Shown one piece after another: positions 1-6,803 of a stretch of DNA of 7,330 nt. Source of the DNA: Burkholderiales bacterium (GTDB lineage Bacteria > Pseudomonadota > Gammaproteobacteria > Burkholderiales > Burkholderiaceae). Numbering within the stretch: position 1 is the stretch's first letter; the number at the start of each line of letters is the position of its first letter. The stretch is taken from NCBI GenBank assembly GCA_947372535.1, contig CANBUA010000245.1, positions 1 to 7,330 on the forward strand. Direction: 5' to 3'. Both the position numbers and the translations under genes were made by a program. The notes below the pieces were generated by a model, which ran no database searches, was not told where the DNA came from, and saw nothing but the letters and a program-made list of their open reading frames with translations.

Positions 1-1091
1 TATTCGTTCCAGCAGCAGATCACCCCCATGCGAGGCTGGCCCGCCGGGCTCTTGTAGATCTCTTCCAGGCCTGAGCGCAAATGCGCTTCGAACTCGTCGG
101 GGGTCGAGACCGAATCATCGTGCTTGGGATCGTCCGTGCTGCCGCCCCAGGGGCGCCTGTCCCAACCCGACATCATGGGCACGATCAACGGGGCCGATGA
201 CAACAGGGTTCTGTAGCGCTGCCAGTGCACCTGGTACGCCTCGTCCAGTTCCTTGAAAGAATGCGTGGGGTGCGATGCGCCGGGCTTCCAATGAAGGTTA
301 TAGGCTGAGATGGCACTGAAACCGGATTCGGGCTTGACCGTGTCTTTGCCGATGTCCTCATCTGAGGTGATGCAGGCCACGAAATAGATGCCGGGCAGCC
401 CCTTGGCCTTGGCGCGGGCTTGGGCATGGCGCAACAAGGCCGCTGTGCTCGAACGGAAGCCGCGGGCATCTTTTTCGAACTCGTAGGGTGAGAAGATGAA
501 CACCACGGGTTTGCCGTCGATGGTCAGCATCTCGGGCTGCGACATGTACCGGGTGAACCAGATGTCGAGCATCGCATCGAAATTCTCCATCGAGTCGGGC
601 GACTTGTCATGGTTGGCCCACAGCAGGGTGAACTTCAACTTGGATCGGTTCGGGGCCTTGAGGTAGGCATTGAGCGCGTGGTCGATGAACACCTCGTTGT
701 TGGGCCTGATGTACCAATCGAAGGCCACGAAGGTGATACCGGCGCCGGCCATCCAGTCGATCTGCTTTTGCATCACCTCGACTTCGCCTTCGTGGTACCA
801 ACTGATCAGGGGCTCGCGCTCTTCATAAGGCTTGATGCGGGTCCAGGGGTTGTCGCTGGGGGCCATGGTGGCCGTGGCTCGCCAGCCGGGGAAATAGAAC
901 ACGCCCACCTGAGGTGCGGGGCCCTTGTTGCGATCGCCAGGCGGCAAAGGCCCCTGTGGCGCCGCCACGCCGGCGTTTTCAGCGGCGTTGGATTGATTGA
1001 CGAAGCTCGGCGGCATCGACCACAGCAACACGCCCACCACCAGGCCGACGGCGACCAGGCATCCCAGGGCAATGATCAGTTTCTTCAACAT
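1..1091 (-). CDS. Glycoside hydrolase family 99-like (WbsX-like) membrane-anchored protein, 3' end outside window
   Basis: The open frame starts at ATG 1091 and continues to the window edge without a stop, giving 363 complete codons. A GGAAGGG Shine-Dalgarno (1099-1105) sits 7 nt before the ATG, and the flippase stop is only 3 nt upstream, so it is the last visible operon gene. Residues 4-25 form a hydrophobic signal anchor after two lysines, followed by a Pro/Gly/Ala linker to about residue 60, placing the catalytic domain in the periplasm. Features that recall GH99/WbsX-like TIM barrels are VGVFYFPGW (62-70), a GITFVAFDWY strand (118-127), an IDGKPVVFIF strand (191-200), GWDRRPW (309-315), and W-N-E as residues 361-363, where family members carry WNEWxE. 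In characterised GH99 endo-mannosidases this motif holds the catalytic acids (from memory). The partial next codon begins TA, compatible with Tyr. Inference: trims, cleaves or transfers the exopolysaccharide. The substrate is unknown, and related WbsX proteins have often been labelled glycosyltransferases. Confidence 0.82.
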   Translation of the reverse strand, partial: MLKKLIIALGCLVAVGLVVGVLLWSMPPSFVNQSNAAENAGVAAPQGPLPPGDRNKGPAPQVGVFYFPGWRATATMAPSDNPWTRIKPYEEREPLISWYHEGEVEVMQKQIDWMAGAGITFVAFDWYIRPNNEVFIDHALNAYLKAPNRSKLKFTLLWANHDKSPDSMENFDAMLDIWFTRYMSQPEMLTIDGKPVVFIFSPYEFEKDARGFRSSTAALLRHAQARAKAKGLPGIYFVACITSDEDIGKDTVKPESGFSAISAYNLHWKPGASHPTHSFKELDEAYQVHWQRYRTLLSSAPLIVPMMSGWDRRPWGGSTDDPKHDDSVSTPDEFEAHLRSGLEEIYKSPAGQPRMGVICCWNE

Positions 1092-1094
1092 GCG

Positions 1095-2519
1095 TCAACC
1101 CTTCCATCGAGCCAGAAGCTCTCGACCGACATCCGAATGCCTCAAGGCCGTGTACGCCGCGATGGCGCCGCACAGCGTCATGCCCGCCACCAGGTGGCCG
1201 GGGGCGTCACGGTGATCCATCCAGCCCAGGCCGTGCATCGACAAGCCCACAGCCACCATGAGCGCCAGTGAGCAGAGCATTGGCATCAGCTGGACCATGT
1301 AGTCGCGCCAATTCAAACCCACCAGACGGGCCAGGCCCAGCCATTGAAGGGGGATGCCCAGGCCCATGCGGCCGACCCACAGGATGGCTGCGAAGATCGC
1401 CCCCAAGGTGGGGAGGAACAGCAGCGAGACCAGCCACAGGCAGGTGGACAGCAGTGACACCGCAAAGTTCACCTGGGGCTTGCCGATCGCGGCAAACACC
1501 GGGGTATGGCTGAAAGTCACGGCCAGCACGGCGCCCATGCCCAGGATGAGCCAGACGAAAGGCGTCACAGGTGCCCATTTGTCGCCAGCGAACCAGACCA
1601 GCACCTCAGGCAGGAACAAGGCGCCCATCATGAACATGGCCGGCCCCACCAGAGAGATGTTGCGCAGCGAGCTCAGGTAACGTTGACGCACCACCGGCAT
1701 GTCGGTGTTGACCTGCGACAAATGCGAGAACAGCACAGAAGCCAAGGGCGAGCACACGGATTGAAAGATCACATCGTAAAAGCGCATGGCCAGTGCATAC
1801 AAGCCCAGCACCGCCGTGCCAAAGAATGAGCCGATCAGCAACTGGTCCACTCGCGAGGTGAAGGTCTCCACCATGCGCGTGCCCAAGGTGTGTGCCGCCT
1901 GGTCCATCACCGGCTTGATCGTTTGCGTGTCTACCGAGGCGGTCGGGTGCCACCGGGCCGTCAACCAGGCCGTGACAGCCCCCGTGCCTGCATTGACGAC
2001 GTGCATGGCCAGCAAGGCCATCACACCGCGCCCGGCATAAGCCAGCCACAGCCCCATGATCGAGCCCAGCACCGTGGCCAGGGTGTTTCGCAGCGCGATT
2101 TCCTTGAACGCCATGCGTCTTTTCAGCAGCGCCAGGGGCACTTGGCTGGCGGCAGTTAATACGCAAGCCAGGCAGATGCCGCCCAGCACCCAGGGCAACT
2201 GCGGCTCGTGATACCGCTCGGTCAGCCACCAGGCGCCAGCCATCAACACGCCGGCGCTCAGCACCGAGGCACCGATCTGCAACCAGAAGACCGTGCTGAG
2301 GAAGCGGGATGATTCATCGGCATGCCGGACGACTTGCTCTGGCAGGCCCAACTCATTGAACGCATCGAGGAACATCCCGAAAGCCAGGCCAATCGCCATC
2401 ACCCCCATTTGCGAGGGCGACAGCTGGCGAGCGATCACGAGAAACGCCAGAAAGGACAACCCGCGTGTGCCTGCGCCTCCGGCGACGGCCCAGAACGATG
2501 CCGACCTAGCCGACGACAT
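1095..2519 (-). CDS. Wzx-type oligosaccharide flippase (WzxC/TuaB-like, MOP superfamily)
   Basis: A 474-residue polytopic inner-membrane protein that should flip lipid-linked repeat units to the periplasmic face. It is hydrophobic almost throughout, with roughly 12 or more membrane segments. Family-like features are an N-terminal helix with ARQLSPSQMG (30-39), the LLKRRMAFKEIALRN loop (131-145), and SRVDQLLIGSFFGTAVLGLY (222-241), as in WzxC/TuaB-type polysaccharide exporters. Its length is typical of the family. I chose ATG 2519: it forms TGATG with the epsG stop, sharing one base, which implies re-initiation. A TTG one codon upstream (2522) is possible but less likely. No strong Shine-Dalgarno is visible, consistent with coupling. 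The gene lies between the kinase epsG and the GH99-like gene, the expected setting for a Wzx/Wzy pathway, although no Wzy polymerase is in the window. Repeat-unit specificity cannot be read from the sequence. Confidence 0.9.
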   Translation of the reverse strand: MSSARSASFWAVAGGAGTRGLSFLAFLVIARQLSPSQMGVMAIGLAFGMFLDAFNELGLPEQVVRHADESSRFLSTVFWLQIGASVLSAGVLMAGAWWLTERYHEPQLPWVLGGICLACVLTAASQVPLALLKRRMAFKEIALRNTLATVLGSIMGLWLAYAGRGVMALLAMHVVNAGTGAVTAWLTARWHPTASVDTQTIKPVMDQAAHTLGTRMVETFTSRVDQLLIGSFFGTAVLGLYALAMRFYDVIFQSVCSPLASVLFSHLSQVNTDMPVVRQRYLSSLRNISLVGPAMFMMGALFLPEVLVWFAGDKWAPVTPFVWLILGMGAVLAVTFSHTPVFAAIGKPQVNFAVSLLSTCLWLVSLLFLPTLGAIFAAILWVGRMGLGIPLQWLGLARLVGLNWRDYMVQLMPMLCSLALMVAVGLSMHGLGWMDHRDAPGHLVAGMTLCGAIAAYTALRHSDVGRELLARWKG

Positions 2520-3421
2520 CAAAACTCATTCACCACCACACCGGCCAGTTTCACCGATGAACTGATGGTCAATGGCGCGACCATGGCATTGAGCGCGTCC
2601 ATGCGCGAGCGGTTGCGGCGGCACACGGCCAGCGCGGCACCGCAATGCCCAGTGATCACACGGCCGTCCGAACCCAAAGCAGCAGCAGGCGTGTCCACGA
2701 CCACGTAGTCGAACTTGGCAATCAGCTCTTTGAGCAGCATGCCAAAAGCTGGACGCTGCACCAGCTCGATGGGGTTGGGTGGCACCACGCCGGCAGGCAA
2801 CAAATGCAAGCTGGGCAAATCGGGCACCGGGTGGATCCATTTGCTTTCGGCACGGCCCGACAGGATGCTGCTCAGCCCGGACTTGCTCTCGACCGCGAAG
2901 ATCTGATGTTGCCTGGGCGCGCGCAGGTTGGCGTCCACCAGCAAGGTCCGGCCGCCCAACTGGCTGAAAGCGGCCGCGATGTTGGCGGCAAAGTAACTCT
3001 TGCCATCGCCGGAGTCAGGGCTGATCACGGCCAGCGCTGTGGTCGGGTGACCATTGTTGAACACCGTGTTGATCAACTGGGCGCGCATGGCCCGGAAAAT
3101 CTCCGATTGGTCCGAGAACGGCTTGGTCCCGATCACCACCTCATCAGCCATTTTGTAGTTGGACTGATTGACGTAGGGGTACTGGAACTGTTGGGCCAGG
3201 GCCCACAACACATCTTCCTGCTTGGCCAGGCCCAGCGCCACGGCGGCCTCTCCGAACTTCACACCATGCTGATGCTGGTAGGACACGATCTTCTCGATCT
3301 GGTCCGGCGACAGCTTGTTGGTGTGGCGGATGATGTCGCCGATCGACTGGCCGTCGTGCGCGCCACCTTCTGCGGCGTCTGCTGGAAACTGGCTGGGGAT
3401 GACTTCAGAATTCATGATCAC
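2519..3421 (-). CDS. epsG: Chain-length determinant tyrosine kinase EpsG (BY-kinase-like ATPase)
   Basis: A 300-residue cytoplasmic P-loop ATPase expected to partner EpsF, together equivalent to Wzc, and to cycle with ATP to control polymer assembly. Residues about 26-84 form a T2SS GspE N-terminal/MshEN-like region: two repeats, about 26-49 and 55-78, separated by HQHGV, as in other EpsG proteins. The kinase part has Walker A SGDGKS (137-142), Walker A' LLVDANLR (160-167, with Asn165 where many BY-kinases have Asp), the LPAGVVPPNP loop (208-217), and Walker B YVVVDTP (239-245). The end is GVVVNEF, with no C-terminal tyrosine cluster. GTG 3421 is preferred because AGGAAA places AGGA 7 nt upstream; ATG 3415, two codons later, would be 13 nt from it. 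The gene starts 16 nt after the epsF stop and overlaps the flippase by 1 nt. Whether it phosphorylates tyrosine cannot be told from sequence. Confidence 0.93.
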   Translation of the reverse strand: MIMNSEVIPSQFPADAAEGGAHDGQSIGDIIRHTNKLSPDQIEKIVSYQHQHGVKFGEAAVALGLAKQEDVLWALAQQFQYPYVNQSNYKMADEVVIGTKPFSDQSEIFRAMRAQLINTVFNNGHPTTALAVISPDSGDGKSYFAANIAAAFSQLGGRTLLVDANLRAPRQHQIFAVESKSGLSSILSGRAESKWIHPVPDLPSLHLLPAGVVPPNPIELVQRPAFGMLLKELIAKFDYVVVDTPAAALGSDGRVITGHCGAALAVCRRNRSRMDALNAMVAPLTISSSVKLAGVVVNEF

Positions 3422-3426
3422 GATCG

Positions 3427-3432
3427 TTTCCT
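3427..3432 (-). promoter_or_regulatory. Shine-Dalgarno of epsG that decides a GTG start
   Basis: On the minus strand AGGAAA precedes GTG 3421 with a 7-nt gap from AGGA. The in-frame ATG at 3415 would lie 13 nt away, outside the usual range. I therefore favour GTG as the start, at the cost of only two residues of difference. Confidence 0.6.
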
Positions 3433-3437
3433 GGCGT

Positions 3438-4868
3438 TCAAGCGGTCGGGGCGGGCGCGGGCAGCGTGCGATCGATGATCCACGGTGCCGTCCGGCGTGT
3501 CAGCAATCCACGCGATGCGTTGGGTGTCTTGAGCATCACGCCCAGCACGGGCAATTGCAGGTCCTTGGAGATGTCCTCGTTGGAGCGAACACGGCGGTCG
3601 ATCATCTCGATGGACACCACGGTACCCGCCCCCACCAGCAGGCCCAGCACGATGGCCATGGCCACGTTGAGCGTGAACTTGGGGAAGGAAGGCGAGGCCG
3701 GAACGGCAGCGGACTGGATCACGGCCAGATTGGTCTGGGTGGCCTTGGCTTCCATGGTGGCTTGCGACACGCGCGATTCCACCGCGTCATAGGCGCGTTG
3801 CAAATTCTCGACATCGCGAATCAGCACCGCGGCGGTGTTGCGCTGCTCCTTGAGCGTCATCAGCTTGTTGCGCTGAGCTTCCAAAGAGGCCGTGGCGTCC
3901 TTCAGGCGTAAGGAGCCGATCGAACCGTTGGCGCCCATGGCATTGGTCACGCGGCTGTATTCGTTCTGCAGCTTGTTCCGGGCGGCCGAGACAGCGGCGC
4001 GTTGCTCCTGCACCGAGGGGTGGGCGTCACCCAGGCGTTGCTGCAATTGATCCATGCGGGACTCTTCCTTGATCAGGTCTGCCTTCAGGCTGCCGATCAG
4101 GGGGCTGGACAGGGCATCGGTCGTCAGGTCGGCGCCCTTGCTGCGAGCCGACGCCATGCGGATGTCCATGTCGCTGGTCATGGACTGCAATTGCATGACC
4201 AGGGTCGACAAATCGTTCAAGCGAGCCGTTTCCACGTCCATGCGCTCATCGGTGGCCATCAGCCCTGACTTGCGCTGGAAATCAGAGAGCCGGCTTTGCG
4301 CCGATTCCAGGCGCTTGCGCAGCTGGGTGCTCAACTCAGAGAAGCTCGAGCCGAACTGCTTGGCCGGTTCGACACGCAAATCGGAGGTCACCGAGATGAA
4401 CGCGTCAACAAAAGCATTGGCGAACTCCGCAGCCTTGATGGGATCGTTGTTCACGTAATCCACCCGGATCACGTTCGATTCCCGCGAGGGCGTGACCTTG
4501 ATCGACGCCATCACCGTGTCGGCCATCCAGGCTGCGGCATCGCCTTGGCCTTTGGTGGCTTTGAGCCAGTTGGCACGCCACACGGGATCCTCTACCAGGC
4601 CCAGTTGACTGACCACCTTGCGGCCGACCCGTTCGCTGCTCAGCAGATCGACCTGCGTGGCCATGTAGGTGGGTGACATGATGCCTGGCAGCACCGCGCC
4701 GACCACAGGGTCAGGCGACTTGATGTCCACCAGGACGGTTGCACTGGCGGTGTACCGCTTGGGCAAGGCCAAGGTCACCAGGGCGGTGGTGATCACGGTC
4801 AAGGCCAGGATCGACAAGAGCACGAGCCAACGCGCCTTCAGGATGACAATTAACTGATTGAATGACAT
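3438..4868 (-). CDS. epsF: Polysaccharide chain-length determinant EpsF (Wzz-family co-polymerase)
   Basis: A 476-residue inner-membrane protein of the polysaccharide co-polymerase family, expected to set exopolysaccharide chain length with its kinase partner EpsG. It has a short cytoplasmic N-terminus, TM1 at about 14-35, then a periplasmic domain starting with the Wzz-type stretch ALPKRYTASATVLVDI (34-49) and SNVIRVDYVNNDP (131-143). Long heptad-rich, coiled-coil-like helices follow at about 170-385. A proline motif (Pro390, Pro393, Pro396) leads into TM2 at about 400-422 (with Gly409, Gly413 and Gly415). The cytoplasmic tail IDRRVRSNEDISKDLQLPVLG (split across 423-443) is the usual link to the kinase, and no ATPase domain is fused. 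The ATG at 4868 has AGAGGA 7 nt upstream (4876-4881). It follows epsI after 26 nt, the widest gap in the operon, and precedes epsG by 16 nt. The epsD and epsE genes that precede epsF in other clusters are not here. Confidence 0.95.
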   Translation of the reverse strand: MSFNQLIVILKARWLVLLSILALTVITTALVTLALPKRYTASATVLVDIKSPDPVVGAVLPGIMSPTYMATQVDLLSSERVGRKVVSQLGLVEDPVWRANWLKATKGQGDAAAWMADTVMASIKVTPSRESNVIRVDYVNNDPIKAAEFANAFVDAFISVTSDLRVEPAKQFGSSFSELSTQLRKRLESAQSRLSDFQRKSGLMATDERMDVETARLNDLSTLVMQLQSMTSDMDIRMASARSKGADLTTDALSSPLIGSLKADLIKEESRMDQLQQRLGDAHPSVQEQRAAVSAARNKLQNEYSRVTNAMGANGSIGSLRLKDATASLEAQRNKLMTLKEQRNTAAVLIRDVENLQRAYDAVESRVSQATMEAKATQTNLAVIQSAAVPASPSFPKFTLNVAMAIVLGLLVGAGTVVSIEMIDRRVRSNEDISKDLQLPVLGVMLKTPNASRGLLTRRTAPWIIDRTLPAPAPTA

Positions 4869-4894
4869 TCACTTTTCCTCTATCGCAACCTGAT

Positions 4895-5581
4895 TCAGGC
4901 GCCAAAAATCCTGGATCGGAACTCAGCGGGTACCTGCTGGAACAGGTCTCGCAAAAATTGCTCTTGTATGTCGAACGACGACGGGCCATCGGGCTCCTGC
5001 GGGGCAGAGACTCTGACCAGCATGCCATCGGCAATCTGACCATGGAGGCCATGCCTGATTTGCGCGAGCTTTCGGCCCAGACCGGGCAGGGTGGCCACCT
5101 CGTCCAGGGTGACCCAGTACGAGATTTTCTCGGTGTAATTGGGCAGCGTGCCAACCAGCCGCCGGACCACCAGATGCCGATTGGGCAGATCTACCGTGCT
5201 GGTGCCAATGTCGTCGATCGTGAAGCCTGAGCCGCGGTAGCAGAACTCGGGCCGATGGGCCGCCGTGGCTTCGGAGTTCTGATCGCTGCCGTAAGCCACT
5301 GTCAGCATGACCACATAGCCTTGCCGGTTGATGTAAGCCCGGGCAAAGGTTTGTGAATAAGTGGCATCCAGGGTGGCCTGAACCGTCGGGTCGGGCAGCG
5401 TCGGGGTGACTGATTTCAACTCCCGCCAGTTGCCAAAATCAGAGGGCAACAGCTGATTGAGGTGGATTTTTGGCTTGATGTCAGCCAGAGACACCGTGGG
5501 CTTGAGGGCCTGCGAGGCGCCCAGCGACCCCACCATCAGGGCGGCGGCCAGCAGAATTGACAAGGGCAGGCGGTGGTTCAT
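4895..5581 (-). CDS. epsI: Exosortase B-associated protein EpsI (DUF3485 family)
   Basis: A 228-residue exported protein of the EpsI family, which occurs next to exosortases or is fused to their C-terminus; its biochemical role is not settled. Residues 5-25 form a hydrophobic signal or anchor segment, so the rest is probably periplasmic. Family-like features are LPSDFGNW (45-52), a central strand VVMLTVAYGSDQ (90-101), and the conserved AAHRPEFCYRGSGF (107-120) with Cys114, the only cysteine in the protein. ATG 5581 overlaps the xrtB stop (ATGA, 4 nt), showing tight coupling with the exosortase. Its length fits stand-alone EpsI. A role assisting XrtB in substrate processing is inferred from the constant pairing and the conserved cysteine motif, not proven. 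Confidence 0.94.
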   Translation of the reverse strand: MNHRLPLSILLAAALMVGSLGASQALKPTVSLADIKPKIHLNQLLPSDFGNWRELKSVTPTLPDPTVQATLDATYSQTFARAYINRQGYVVMLTVAYGSDQNSEATAAHRPEFCYRGSGFTIDDIGTSTVDLPNRHLVVRRLVGTLPNYTEKISYWVTLDEVATLPGLGRKLAQIRHGLHGQIADGMLVRVSAPQEPDGPSSFDIQEQFLRDLFQQVPAEFRSRIFGA

Positions 5582-6486
5582 GATGTCGTGCTCACTCTCG
5601 CATGGCGGGTCTCGTCGAAACGTGCGGCGAGCAACCGGTCAAAGCCATAAGTCAGGATCAAGGCCACCGTGAACAGCACCATGCCCGCAAAACCGTGCAT
5701 GAAGCCTTGTCCGGCAGCATCCCCGAAATAGTAGGTGATCAACACGAGCGTGAGCACGCGCGTCACGTTCGAAATGAAGGAAATTGGGATGATCATCACG
5801 GCCAGCAAGGTATTGCGCGTCTTGGACTGGTAATTCATGAGCTTCATGTAGAACAAGCCCAGTGACTCCAGCGTGAACAGCGAGTTCAAGCCGGAGCAGG
5901 CGTCGGCCACCAGCAACTCATAGCGGCCAATGACCAAAGTCACCCCGGTGCGGCCAATCGGGTAGTTCAGGTGATGCAGCACCCATTCAGCCACCCACGA
6001 CACAGCCGCTTTGAGCGGCATGGTCAGCATCTGCGTGAACACCCCCGGCAAAGGCACCATGAAGATCAGGAAAAACAGCGGAAACCAGGCCTTGCGCACC
6101 GCGCTCCAGCCATGGATGAGCAGCAAGCCGGCGACCAGGACGGGAATCTGAGTGGCCACCTCGATGGTGTCGATGCCCTGGGAGCGGCCCAGGATGTAAA
6201 AGGGCAGGCTGGCCAGCAAAATCAGCAGCGCCGCCACAGGCGCCGGACGCGCAGGGCCACCAAAAATGGCTTCTTTGTCGCGCCACATCAGCCAGAAGCT
6301 CAGGGCCAGGATCATGGGGCCATGCCCGTTTTCATCCTTGAGCCAGGCGCCCTGAGACAGCACGACATAGGTCGGTACGAACATGGCCAGGAAGGCGGCC
6401 GCCAGGATGCCCAGCGGCAGCCACGGCCAATCTGGTGTGGGCGGCGGGGCGGAAAGCTCCTGTTTGGTGGTGGCTTGCAGAGACAT
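5578..6486 (-). CDS. xrtB: Exosortase B (EpsH-type transpeptidase-like sorting protease)
   Basis: A 302-residue integral inner-membrane protein of the exosortase/archaeosortase family. These enzymes are thought to recognise PEP-CTERM tails and cleave or transfer the protein, analogous to sortase. The proposed catalytic residues are all present: Cys197 in VADACSGLNSLFTLES (193-208), Arg243 in SNVTRVLTL (239-247), and His264 in GFMHGFAGM (261-269). About eight hydrophobic segments are visible, from residue 23 to about 283. The early DENGHGPMILALSFWLMWR (51-69) is the usual family block, and RSQGIDTIEV (101-110) recalls the B type. ATG 6486 is the only sensible start, though no clear Shine-Dalgarno precedes it. 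It is the first gene of the operon, 120-odd nt downstream of an intrinsic terminator, and overlaps epsI by 4 nt. The type B call rests on the neighbours as well as on the sequence. Confidence 0.95.
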   Translation of the reverse strand: MSLQATTKQELSAPPPTPDWPWLPLGILAAAFLAMFVPTYVVLSQGAWLKDENGHGPMILALSFWLMWRDKEAIFGGPARPAPVAALLILLASLPFYILGRSQGIDTIEVATQIPVLVAGLLLIHGWSAVRKAWFPLFFLIFMVPLPGVFTQMLTMPLKAAVSWVAEWVLHHLNYPIGRTGVTLVIGRYELLVADACSGLNSLFTLESLGLFYMKLMNYQSKTRNTLLAVMIIPISFISNVTRVLTLVLITYYFGDAAGQGFMHGFAGMVLFTVALILTYGFDRLLAARFDETRHARVSTTS

Positions 6487-6609
6487 GCGGCTGTGAAGCT
6501 TTAGGTAAGTCTGTGATTGTCGCTTGCTATGGCCTTAAGTTCCACTTGGACGACACAGACAGGCTCAGCATTTACCCTTGCGAGCCATCAAAGCCAGCAT
6601 TTGGGCATG
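6487..6609 (-). promoter_or_regulatory. Leader region of the xrtB-epsI-epsF-epsG operon
   Basis: This 123-nt stretch lies between the intrinsic terminator and the xrtB start. As no gene enters from upstream, it should hold the operon promoter. I searched the minus strand by eye for sigma-70 and sigma-54 elements and for a Shine-Dalgarno and found nothing convincing. No riboswitch-like structure was recognised. The assignment is by position only. Confidence 0.35.
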
Positions 6610-6635
6610 AAAAAAGCCGGGCAGGCCCGGCTTTT
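6610..6635 (-). terminator. Strong intrinsic terminator upstream of xrtB
   Basis: The arms AAAAGCCGGGC (6612-6622) and GCCCGGCTTTT (6625-6635) are perfect 11-nt inverted repeats with a 2-nt centre, so the actual loop opens by a base pair or two. On the minus strand the GC stem is followed by six T residues (6615-6610), the classic Rho-independent form. On the plus strand there are only four T, so any bidirectional activity would be weaker. No intact gene lies immediately upstream on the minus strand; the candidate it served is the degenerate PEP-CTERM-like stretch ending 38 nt before it. Confidence 0.8.
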
Positions 6636-6672
6636 CAGCAAAACTTTGAAGCCCTGCAAGAGGGCCTCTCGC

Positions 6673-6803
6673 GGAGCGGCGCTTGAGCAGCAAACCAGCC
6701 ACGCCCAGGCCAGCGAAGTCAGCTTGGCCGTGTACGTGCCGGTGGCCCAGTTGGAGAAGGTGTACGTGGTGTTGAACGGGTTGCCTGGGGCTGCATTGCT
6801 CAT
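6673..6803 (-). pseudogene. Possible remnant of a PEP-CTERM (FxDxF-like) protein gene
   Basis: On the minus strand, the frame from ATG 6803 reads NPFNTTYTFSNWATGTYTAKL, with almost every codon ending in G or C, as in real genes here. It recalls the F-x-D-x-F/Y and GTYT patterns of PEP-CTERM proteins. Immediately afterwards the sense moves to another frame, which reads DFAGLGVAGLLLKRRS (6673-6720). This resembles the hydrophobic helix plus basic tail that ends PEP-CTERM proteins, but the Pro-Glu-Pro box is missing and no stop follows the arginines. A strong terminator begins 38 nt further on. Together these suggest a gene that lost its 5' part and an internal piece including the PEP box. There is no signal peptide and no Shine-Dalgarno of note. 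Alternative: chance similarity in a short GC-rich stretch; the open frame through 6866-6588 (92 codons) could also be spurious. Confidence 0.4.

Noticed and set aside
609..1271. Long plus-strand open frames opposite the minus-strand operon (for example 609-1271 and 2645-3478)
   Set aside because: Their translations are low-complexity, His/Arg/Gln-rich sequences typical of antisense frames in GC-rich genes, and they oppose clearly recognisable proteins.
2520..2522. TTG as the start codon of the flippase
   Set aside because: The next codon is ATG and forms the common TGATG coupling with the epsG stop, so ATG 2519 is the simpler start.
6560..6580. Possible sigma-54 promoter upstream of xrtB (GG-N10-GC spacing on the minus strand)
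   Set aside because: Only the GG and GC dinucleotides match; the surrounding TGGCAC and TTGC positions do not. Sigma-54 control is known for some PEP-CTERM genes, but this match is what chance would give.
6610..6635. The hairpin as an attenuator or riboswitch expression platform for xrtB
   Set aside because: No alternative pairing partner or leader peptide is visible, and the hairpin lies beside a decayed gene on the same strand, which explains it as that gene's terminator.
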